Assembly (NCBI RefSeq): GCF_032854445.1
Contig: NC_088302.1
Span: 28,744,330-28,808,329 of the forward strand
Origin: Liolophura sinensis
Taxonomy: Eukaryota > Mollusca > Polyplacophora > Chitonida > Chitonidae
Direction of reading: 5' to 3'
DNA length: 64,000 nt
Both the position numbers and the translations under genes were made by a program. Below the pieces are notes generated by a model. It searched no databases and had not been told where the DNA came from. It was given only the letters and a program-made list of their open reading frames with translations. Numbering within the stretch: the first letter of the stretch is position 1; each line of letters opens with the position of its first letter. Positions 11,523 to 21,662 of this stretch are shown here, piece after piece.

Positions 11523-11758
11523 TTTTGCATAGGTACGAATGAAATAAAAGTTATGTTATGAAGTAAGGTCTTCAAAACCCAATACCACAAAGAAAACATT
11601 CTTGGTGTTTTTTGTTTTTTTTTCACTGGCACTATATATTTTGCATAGGTATGAATGGAATAAAAGTTATATTATGAAGTAAGGTCTTCAAAACCCAATA
11701 CCACAAAGAAAACATTCTTTCTGTTTTTTTTTTGTTTTGTTTTTTCACTGGCACTATT
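11523..11758. repeat. Tandem duplication, unit about 113 bp, 2 copies
   Basis: Two nearly identical copies share TTTTGCATAGGTA, TGAAGTAAGGTCTTCAAAAC, CCAATACCACAAAGAAAACA and CACTGGCACTAT. They differ in a T-rich patch and a few point changes, so the duplication is recent. Minus-strand frames across it are by-products. Confidence 0.9.
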
Positions 11759-12280
11759 TTGAGAATGGGAATGAGAGGTTGAAGTTCTGTTATACATGTA
11801 TGTCGTGTTGGCCTGATGCTTGAGTGAGGCAGCACAACAGTTATAGAAGCATTCTCTAGATATATGAGACAGATATTGGCATGACATTACACAGATCATT
11901 TTAATGTTGGAAACAGCATAAAAACCAAAACAACTTACAGTTTAACTGACAGAAACGAAAATTCTGACCACTAAACATCATAAGCTTTGATTTTCAAAAT
12001 TTTTGCAAGATTATGGTGAAAAGGCTGGATGGAGTATCACTCAAGCAAGTCTTAACTAGCCTAGTAATAGTTGCTTCAGTGTGTAAAAATTTATCTGTGT
12101 TGATGTATTCCATGACAATACTTGTATTATCATACAGCTGTCCTGATGGGGCCACACCCATACACACTGGTCAATACATCCTCCTGCCTGGACCATCAAC
12201 AACAAGGCTTAACAATCACCCTGATCAGATAACTGCTAAATACCTCTCTCTTCTCTCACTGTAAACTAGCTTGATAAATG

Positions 12281-12371
12281 TTTGATTTATTCATTTGATT
12301 GGTGTTTTATGCCGTATTCAAGAATGTTTCACTTACAGTGTACATGATGGCGGCCAGCTTTATGGTGAGAG
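12281..12371 (-). mobile_element. SINE family A fragment, tail part only
   Basis: TTTGATTTATTCATTTGATT, then GGTGTTTTATGCCGTATTC, AAGAATGTTTCACTTA and GGCGGCCAGCTTTATGGTGA. The head is missing. The fragment abuts the diverged left margin of the 40-bp minisatellite. Confidence 0.7.
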
Positions 12372-12389
12372 GGGAAAGCCTGGGAGAGA

Positions 12390-14205
12390 ACTTGCTGAAC
12401 AGCTTTCACTTCTGCCACTGGGGACTTGCGACACAGCTTTCCTTTCTCTTACTGGAGACTTGTAAAATAGCTCTCCCTTCTTCAACAGCACTGAGATTTG
12501 CTGAACAGCTCCTTTCTCCCAGTGGAGACTTGGCACATAGCTCTCCTTTCTCCCATTGGATTGAGACTGGCTCCTTTCTCCTAGCGGAGACTTGTTAACT
12601 CTCCTTTCTTCCACTGGAGCCTTGCAAAACAGATCCTTTTCCCCAGCAGAAACGGCTAAATAGCTCTCTCTTTTCTTACTGGTGAGTTACTAAATACATG
12701 CAGTTCTCCCATCTCTTACTGGAGACTTACTAACTACAGGTGGTTCTCCTATCTCGTACTGGAGACTTACTAAATACATGTAGTTCTCCCATCTCTTATC
12801 GGAGACTTACTAAATACATGTAGTTTTCCCATCTCTTATTGAAGACTTACTAAATACATGTAGTTCTCCCATCTCTTACTGGAGATTTTACTAACTAGAT
12901 GTAGTTCTCCTATCTCTTACTGGAGACTTACTAACTACATGTAGTTCTCCTATCTCTTACTAGTGATTTACTAAATACATGTAGTTTTCCCATCTCTTAT
13001 TGGTGACTTACTAAATACATGCAGTTTTCCCATCTCTTACTGGAGACTTACTAAATACATGTAGTTCTTCCATCTCTTACTGGTGGCTTACTAAATACAT
13101 GTAGTTTTCCCATCTCTTACTGGTGACTTACTACATACATGTAGTTCTCCAATCTCTTACTGGTGACTTACTAAATACATGTAGTTTTCCCATCTCTTAC
13201 TGGTGACTTACTACATACATGTAGTTCTCCAATCTCTTACTGGTGACTTACTAAACACATGTAGTTTTCCCATCTTTTACTGGTGACTTACTAAATACAT
13301 GTAGTTTTCCCATCTTTTACTGAAGACTTACTAAATACATGTAGTTCTCCCATCTCTTACTGGTGACTTACTAAATCCATGTAGTTTTCCCATCTTTTAC
13401 TGGTGACTTACTAAATACATGCAGTTTTCCCACCTCTTACTGGAGACTTACTAACTACAAGTTCTCCCATCTCTTACTGGAGACTTGCTAAATACATGTA
13501 GTTCTCCCACCTCTTACTGGAGACTTGCTAAATACATGTAGTTCTCCCATCTCTTATTGGTGACTTACTAAATACATGTAGTTCTCCCATCTCTTACTGG
13601 TGGCTTACTAAATACATGTAGTTCTCTCATCTCTTACTGGTGACTTACTAAATACATGTAGTTTTCCCATCCCTTACTGGTGACTAGCTAAATACATGCA
13701 GTTCTCCCATCTTTTACTGGTGACTTACTAAATACATGTAGTTTTCCCATCTCTTACTGGAGACTTACTAAATACATGTAGTTCTCCAATCTCTTACTGG
13801 TGACTTACTAAATACATGTAGTTCTCTCATCTCTTACTGGTGACTTACTAAATACATGCAGTTCTCCCATCTCTTACTGGTGACTTACTACATACATGTA
13901 GTTCTCCAATCTCTTACTGGTGACTTACTAAATACATGTAGTTCTCCCATCTCTTACTGGTGACTTACTAAATACATGTAGTTCTCCCATCTCTTACTGG
14001 AGACTTACTAAATACATGTAGTTCTCCCATCCCTTACTGGTGACTAGCTAAATACATGCAGTTCTCCCATCTTTTACTGGTGACTTACTAAATACATGTA
14101 GTTCTCCCATCTCTTATTGGAGACTTACTAAATACATGTAGTTCTCCCATCTCTTAAGGCAGATTGCTAAATAGCTTTCCCTTCTCCCACTGGAGATTTG
14201 TTTGA
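12390..14205. repeat. Minisatellite, unit 40 bp, about 37 core copies with decayed margins
   Basis: The core (about 12680-14157) repeats ACTTACTAAATACATGTAG plus TTCTCCCATCTCTTACTGGTG at a strict 40-bp period, with variants GGTGAC/GGAGAC and TTCTCC/TTTTCC. The left flank (about 12390-12680) and right flank (14157-14205) carry older, irregular versions such as CTCCTTTCTCCCATTGGA. It is homogeneous in the middle and decayed at the edges. Confidence 0.95.
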
Positions 14206-14484
14206 TGAAGTAGGCCTTATCCAAGTGGCATTATCCAGCATCTGCAACAATACATTCTTCGTACACAAACAGGAGATTATGATTGTGAGTCCCCACAATG
14301 GTAAGCGTGGACTAGACAAAAGTGGATTTTGAGCAAAGCTTTCTGCTGGCCGACAACAAGGGAAGGACAAGGACGAATGTAGTCTGATGACAGGTGGGTC
14401 CCCTGAGAGTGGTAATGAGGGTTAGACATCTGTCATTGTAACACAGCCTGCCACTCATACATCATTACACAGCTGTCCTAGGTG

Positions 14485-14838
14485 AGAGTGAGTGAGTGAG
14501 TGAGTTCACGAGTGCTTGGGGTTTAACGTCGTGCTCAACAATTTTTCAGTCATATGATGACGAAGGAATCCTTAGGGTGTATGTAATGTGCCTCCTTGTT
14601 GCAGGACGGATTTCCACCGTTCTCTTATCTGGTGATGCTTCACTGAGACGACTTACCGAAGGCAAGTAAATAAGTCACCCCGCCAGAGCCATTATACTGA
14701 TACGGGTCAACCACTACCCCCTTCATTCTGAACGCCAAGCCCAACTTCCTCTTTTAAAGGTGTCACTCGACCCAGGATTGATCCTGGATCCACCGCTCCC
14801 GAAGCGGACGCTTTACCAACTGTGCTAGCCGGGCCGGT
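14485..14838 (-). mobile_element. tRNA-derived SINE, family B, full length
   Basis: On the minus strand it starts CCGGCCCGGCTAGCACAGTT (A box region), then GGTAAAGCGTCCGCTTC and a B-box-like GGATCAATCC. The body contains the complement of TTTTTCAGTCATATGATGAC and the element ends in an (ACTC)n tail. It is the most complete family B copy here. A separate (CAGT)n(CACT)n run lies at 14893-14932. Confidence 0.85.
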
Positions 14839-15010
14839 CTTAGGTGAGAAGCCTTACATGTATACCTGACCTAATGTTATACAAGTGGTTGGTCGGTCAG
14901 TCAGTCAGTCAGTCACTCACTCACTCACTTAGCTCCTTAATCCAGTATGTCCTTATATACAGTTTATGTACATTATTAGTTATATGACTACCTTCTGGGG
15001 GTTTATCGGC

Positions 15011-15070
15011 AGATATTTGGCTGAGGTTGATATTTCGCCCAGGAAAAATATTATCGACAGCCAAATATCT
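15011..15070. repeat. Strong inverted repeat / hairpin
   Basis: Arms AGATATTTGGCTG (15011-15023) and CAGCCAAATATCT (15058-15070) are perfect complements. The pairing continues imperfectly inward (GGTTGATATT against AATATTATCG), leaving a loop of about 8-10 bases. It may be a MITE core, a transposon end or an RNA hairpin. Confidence 0.8.
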
Positions 15071-17925
15071 AACCGTATACCCTTTGACGGTCGTCAAGTA
15101 ACAAATTTATCGCCACAAAGAGCCTTTTGGAGATGTGAAACTGGGGGAAACTAGTGCTAACTAGGCCTGGGCGATTGCTTACCTAGAGTTGTTTCCCTTT
15201 TTCTGAATGTATTGTACAGTTATTAAATGTCGGAGCTTTTCATATGTTTCTGTCACTGGCAGAGGAGCTACATCATCACAGTCACTAATCAGCTGATTCA
15301 AGTCAGTCAAGGTCAGAATTAGCGCTAATCAAATGAAACGCGCAAAGAAGATGAGACGACAGAAATAATGTGATGGATGCGATTCTGGCGATTTTGATTT
15401 CAGAAGAGAAGATGTCGACTTGGAGAGCGATGCAGATGGTACAGTACTCAGTAGGGGAAATCTCGGCACCCAAAACTCACTCTTTGATCACGTCAAATTT
15501 CTGTTGATCACAACCAACACTGTGATATCACGATCAACAGGCAGGGACGAAACTGATTTGTGTTCAGACACAGGAGCTTCTGGGCGGTGATTTAACTACA
15601 CATAGAAATGACAAAGATATTCAAATGATAAACATTTTTGTAGTCCCATCCTGTTTTCAGGCCTCAAACCATGGCAAAAATGTCTTTGGACATTACCTGA
15701 TCTTTCTGGAGGGAACACTTCAAAAGATTTCAGCTGTCCTTTTCATCACGACAGGAACAAAATATTATTGCAGCATGCTCATTAGATTTTTTTTCTTATT
15801 TCCGGAATAACACTTGCCCATTTTGCCACATTCCTTTTTTTTCGATGTCGGCCATGATCAAAGCAGACAACAAAATGTTATTTTGTTCAAGCAAAGTTGT
15901 CTCCCTTTTTGTTTACATTTCGCATCTGCGCGACTGGCCTTGACTCTGGGATACATCCGCCTGTGAGGCCTTCAATCCGGGGGTATATGGAAACTGATGT
16001 ACCCTCAAAGTCCCGTCATATTCGGTATGTTTGGCATTTCAACCAATCAAATCACTAGAATTTTCTCTGAATGGTGATAAATGTACATACGTGTATATGT
16101 CTCTTACGGCCACTACACATTGTCAACAGTCATAATGTTCTCCACCATGGCCACCTGCCTTTGACAGCATGTTCTTTACCAGTATGCGTCAGCAGACTAC
16201 CTGGTTAAGCTGCTATAGTCTTTCACTCACTAAGGTCACCCAAGACATGGGTTCAATCCCAGTCTTGAGAGAGAAATTTCAAGATTCCCCTGCTCCCTTT
16301 GTTCTCAGGTCCTTGCTGGCAAGAACTGGCTGATGGTGCTATCTTATATAGTTTAATATGACGATCACTAGAGAATGTTTGCTTTACTCAATATGACATA
16401 AGTATAACACATGAAAACTCACAAATATTAAACTTGTCAAACGTCAGATGTTTACTGCACCTCGAGTACCCATAAAACACCTGAGGTTCAATCCCCACCA
16501 CCGTGCTCTTTACCAGCAATTCCTTTAACTCAAATTAAAATCTCATCCTGGAAACAAAGGTACAAAATGTTAGCTTGAGAGCTGCAACAAGCTGCTGTTC
16601 TGTATCAAATGATGGCTGACTTGGAATCCTCTTAGGCTGAGACAGCTACCACGACTCTTACTCAAATAAACAATGAAAGTTCTCACAAATGCTTTAGGGC
16701 TCACATCAAAAGTTCAAGAGCTATCATATCATGGATATTTCCCCAAATCAGCTTGAGGGCAGTCATACATTTTAAATAGAGAAGCAAATATTACATTTTC
16801 ATAACTCTTTCACAAAATGAATGCTTTAGAAGCCAAAAAGCCCTGCGATGGCCACATGATTACAGCATCAACGTACTGGCAGCTTATACTTGTAGTTATT
16901 AGCAGGCACAAGTTCAATCCTGAGTCAGGTTAACCATAACACTTTAAAAGAGGCAATATCTTTGTATAATCTTCAATAAGTACTTGTTGAAGTACTTTTT
17001 AACAGGACATAAAAATGTACTGGATGTACAGTGTACTGGAATACTCTGAACAATGTTTGAGACCGGAGATCCACGCTGATAGCACAATAAATAACGATTT
17101 AATAATAATAATTTGTTAAGTAAAGCCATGTGTGCCTGTTATTGTTACGGTTACCATTCATTTACATGTCCATAAAAAAATCCAAGCAAGGAGAATAAAA
17201 TCGGAGCAGTGACAACAATGTCATAGTTAGCAAATTGTGACCCATAACCTGTGAAATCTGTAACGAGTAGAAAATCAATACTCTCTGATGCTCTCATAGC
17301 TAAAATGTCTGTGTAAAGGTGGACCGAAATTTTTTCGAAAACTATAGCACTGACAACAGCAAAACTACACATTGTCCAATGCATGGTCATGTGGATTAAT
17401 TGGAATTATTAACTCATACCGTATATTATTAAATCTAGCAACCTTAATCCTGACAAGTTAATCCTCTACCCATAATCTGATCGCTGTCATAGAAGTGAAA
17501 AATTTCCGAGCAGAGTATTGAACACCAACTAATCAAGCAATACATATCCCCACAAGCTCAATAATAGTTAAATGCATAATATATAACTGAAATTAAGAAA
17601 AGGATGTGACAAAGAAAACAGGTCCATTATTTGGAATTTGGCATTATCATGTGTATCTGCAAACTAAACAAACTAAGCAATGCCTCAAAATACCCCCTCA
17701 GCCTTGAGAAAATGTACAATGTAATGAATAGATCCAACTTAACCGTGGTTTGTAATAATGTGTAGATCTTGTTTGAGTGGCATTTAAACAGTTGTGAAAC
17801 TGAACACAGGGATTGAATGCTTGAGCTACAGGGTGGTGTGTTGCCCCATCTCTTCCAAACATAAAAACCAATTTAACTCTTTCTTGTACTCTTAGTTTAT
17901 TAGCCATACTTAACCCTATATAAAA
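15071..17925. other. Non-coding stretch with tRNA-like SINE remnants and a possible decayed element
   Basis: Bases about 15370-15590 have a frame rich in Asp and Glu (CDSGDFDFRREDVDLESDAD) just after a stop-interrupted basic run, reminiscent of an acidic transposase N-terminus but too weak to name. B-box-like motifs (GGTTCAATCCC near 16251, GTTCAATCC near 16485 and 16912) suggest old tRNA-derived repeats. No gene is called. Confidence 0.35.
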
Positions 17926-18162
17926 CACAAATGTCTACATGTATATACAATTTAAATGCCTATATACAACACAAATGTCTACATGTATATACAATTTAAA
18001 TGCCTATATACAAACACAAATGTCTACATGTATATACAATTTAAATGCCTATATACAACACAAATGTCTACATGTATATACAATTTAAATGCCTACATAC
18101 AAACATAAATGCTTTCATGTATATACAATTTAAATGCCTATATACAAACATAAATGCTCAAC
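17926..18162. repeat. Minisatellite, unit about 45 bp, 5-6 copies
   Basis: Units share CACAAATGTCTACATGTATA, TACAATTTAAATGCC and TATATACAA. The last copies carry CATAAATGCT instead of CACAAATGTC. Confidence 0.9.
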
Positions 18163-18639
18163 TACATGTACTCCTCACATCAAATTCCAAGCTAAGCTAG
18201 AAAACTTAAACCAACTCATACAGATATCATATGAAACACAGTGTGTTCATTTCCACTTGCTTGCACTTCAATGTTGTTTTTGGCCATGTGAAATGCTTAT
18301 TTATTTGCTTGGGCTTCGGGTTACTTTTGGCCATGTGAACTTCAAGGTTACCTTAAATGCATGACCAAGTGATCTGTGTATTTGTTTGCCTTGGCTTCAA
18401 GTTTCTAATTGGTCATTTGATCTGTGTATTTGATTGCTTGGGCGTCATGCTTCCTTAAGACAGTGTGAATTGTGTATTTGTTTACTTGGATATCAAGGTT
18501 GACATTGGCTACTTCATCTGTACCTGTGCTTGTTTGTGCTTCGTACAAGCTTTGGTCATCTGAATTATGCATTTGTTTGGTTCATGGGTACCAAAGTTGC
18601 TGTAATTTAGTTATGTTTATTACTTTTTTTAATTTATTT

Positions 18640-18800
18640 ATCTATATTTATTTCATTGTTTATTTTTTTTTCATAGTACAGTCAACAATTTTTTTCACTG
18701 ATGCCGGTTCGTTTTATGGGTGGGGGAAACTGGAGTGCCTCGGGTTAAACCACTGTGTCCTTGATGAGAGTCCAGTCCCAGTCATGCTGTCTGGGTAACC
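18640..18800 (-). mobile_element. Very diverged SINE-like remnant
   Basis: TTTATTTCATTGTTTATTT, CACTGATGCCGGTTCGTTTTA and GGTGGGGGAAACTGGAGTGC echo the order of family A blocks, but the middle is unrelated. The assignment is weak. Confidence 0.3.
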
Positions 18801-19184
18801 ATAAAGGTAGAGACAAATGACAGGCCATCTATGGCGACTTGGTGTCACCTTACCCAGCTAGACACTAATCAAATCAGTCTATCCTCTACACGCTCATCAC
18901 CCCTGGTGGGCTCATACATACATATATATGTACATCAGAGTTAACAGAGAATATTGTCGGTGTATTCAATTATGCCTGTTATTTAATACAGGCAGAGTTA
19001 TGTAATACATATCATAACTGTCCAAGTCTTCTTGTAATGCATGATTGGCTTACAATCAATAGTGTAGACAAATCCATCTTGGGTGTGACCCAAGATTGTA
19101 TTTCTGTACCTCAATTATAAATCATTTGCAATTGCCAATACCAATGCAATGTGCCAGAATATAGTACATGATCGGGAAGCATTA

Positions 19185-20395
19185 CATTGTACATGTATCT
19201 CCTCAGTGTCTGCATGTATATATAAGAATGGGCTGTACATGTAACTCCTCAGTGTCTGCATGTATAAATGAGTGGGCTGTACATGTATCTCTTCAGTGTC
19301 TGCATGTATATATAAGAATGAGCTGTACATGTATCTCCTCAGTGTCTGCATGTATATATAAGAATGGGCTGTACATGTATCTCCTCAGTGTCTGCATGTA
19401 TATCTAAGATTGGGCTGTACATGTAACTCCTCAGTGTCTGCATGTATATATAAGAATGGGCTGTACATGTATCTCCTCAGTGTCTGCATGTATATCTAAG
19501 ATTGGGCTGTACATGTAACTCCTCAGTGTCTGCATGTATATATAAGAATGGGCTGTACATGTATCTCCTCAGTGTCTGCATGTATATATAAGAATGGGCT
19601 GTACATGTATCTCCTCAGTGTCTGCATGCATATATAAGAATGGGCTGTACATGTATCTCCTTAGTGTCTGCATGTATATATAAAAATGGGCTGCACATGT
19701 ATCTCCTCAGTGTCTGCATGTATATATAAGAATGGGCTGTACATGTATCTCCTCAGTGTCTGCACGTATATATAAGATTGGGCTCTACATGTATCTCCTG
19801 AGTGTCTGCATGTAGACAAGAATGGGCTGTACATGTATCTCCTGAGTGTGTGCATGTATATATAAGATTGGGCTGTACATGTATCTCCTCAGTGTCTGCA
19901 TGTATATATAAGAATGGGCTGTACATGTATCTCCTCAGTGTCTGCATGTATATATAAGAATGGGCTGCACATGTATCTCCTGAGTGTCTGCATGTATATA
20001 TAAGATTGGGCTGTACATGTATCTCCTGAGTGTCTGCATGTAGACAAGAATGGGCTGTACATGTATCTCCTCAGTGTCTGCATGTAGACAAGAATGGGCT
20101 GTACATGTATCTCCTGAGTGTATGCATGTATATATAAGAATGGGCTGTACATGTATCTCCTCAGTGTCTGCATGTATATCTAAGATTGGGCTGTACATGT
20201 ATCTCCTGAGTGTCTGCATGTAGACAAGAATGGGCTGTACATGTATCTCCTCAGTGTCTGCATGTATATATAAGAATGGGCTGTACATGTATCTCCTCAG
20301 TGTGTGCATGTATATATAAGAATGGGCTGTACATGTATCTCCTCAATGTGTGCATTTATATATAAGAATGGGCTGTACATATACATGTAACATAC
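19185..20395. repeat. Minisatellite, unit 46 bp (44-bp variants), about 26 copies
   Basis: Units run GGGCTGTACATGTATCTCCT, CAGTGTCTGCATGTATATAT, AAGAAT. A 44-bp variant with TGTAGACAAGAAT in place of the TATATATAAGAAT end recurs in the right half, and CTCAG/CTGAG alternates. On the minus strand the unit has no stop in any frame, and since 46 is not a multiple of 3 the frames cycle, giving long artefact ORFs. Confidence 0.95.
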
Positions 20396-21563
20396 AAACA
20401 GTTAGGAAGACACATTACAGACCCATAGCAATGAATGCATTACAGACCCATAACACTGAATGCGTTACAGACAGGAGGTGGGAGGGAGGAGAAAAAAAAT
20501 CACTTTCTCCTGAAACATGGGTAAAACTTTCTATTTGGATATAAAATATGTCTTTAAAATTACCCAGCTCACATATATCTTTTCACAATGTTGCTTAGCA
20601 TAGGGAAATGAAAGTGAACTCAAGAAGTCAACAACATATTCTGGAACTGACAGTCAATTTAAATTTTAACATGGTGACAATATACTAGATTAATGCATCA
20701 ACTGGCTCCTGGTGAATCCTCCACGGTGTTTAGCATGTAATTAGCTCTGCTGCAAGCAGCGTGTTCCAGCTTACCAAATTAACAGTTATCTCTGCTCAGT
20801 GTATAGGGATGGAGAGGAATGGGCCAATGTTACATGTGCCTTAAGACCATCCACATGAACATAATAATGTAACCTATCTGCTGGCAATATGCATCCTTAA
20901 TAATTAGAGTAGTCTCTATCATACGGTGTTACCCTTGACCCTTGACATCATACCCTTGACAAATGCATGCAGAGTACAATGGAGTTTTCAAGACAAGGAA
21001 AAGCACAAAACGGAGTGAAAAGTTTGGTTTCAATCCATACTGTTTACCATTGCTAAATTATTAAAATTCTATTGCAACTGTAAAAATTCCTTATGCACAA
21101 AGTCTAGGGTACACAATCCATATGCATAAGGAGACCTGCAATATTGATAGTAAAGCTTTGGACAAGCTAGCCATCGGATGTTTGGTCTAGTTAACTTGAG
21201 CATGATCTGCTAAAGGCTCTATCAGCTAGGAAATCCCGAAGGTGTAGCGTGTGAGATAAATAAGGCTGAGTTATACAGCTGTCTGGATTGTGGAGATTGT
21301 CTCGCACAACCATGTCTCACACAACCATGTCCAACCAGCAATCACACAAATACACTGTACATGAGAACCTCTAAATCTGACCTTTGCATACACCATCAAG
21401 CAGAGATTAACTTTTGTCAGATCAGCTCTTAATAGCTTACTTTGCTGACCAGAATTGCATATTAACACATATAAAACAGAAGGTAATAAGAAGACATTAC
21501 TTCCCACATACTCACATTATGCCATTTAAAACGGACTGATGTTGTCTGCAAATGGACACTCAC
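20396..21563. other. Non-coding, nothing recognised
   Basis: AT-rich single-copy sequence. Short local duplications only (ATTACAGACCCATA near 20413; CCCTTGAC near 20935-20960). Confidence 0.5.
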
Positions 21564-21662
21564 CATTACAATGTTTTCTAGCCTCAGTTGAGCACAATGG
21601 TACAATTGATCTGCTCTGAAGGTTAGAAGCGCAAACGCAATTTCAGCGTGGCTTAAATATCT
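21564..21662 (-). CDS. Candidate 99-nt internal exon, protein unknown
   Basis: On the minus strand, TCATTTTGCAG precedes AGATATTTAAGCC and the block ends ATTGTAATG/GTGAGTGT, so both splice sites are close to consensus. The 33 codons are open and phase 0 on both sides, starting RYLSHAEIAFALLTFRADQ and ending RLENIVM. The peptide looks helical and amphipathic. I do not recognise it and no partner exon is certain. A weaker candidate on the same strand lies at about 22800-22895. A chance match is possible. Confidence 0.35.

Noticed and set aside
19115-20309. Overlapping minus-strand frames of 64-124 codons
   Set aside because: They are the same 46-bp unit read in cycling frames.
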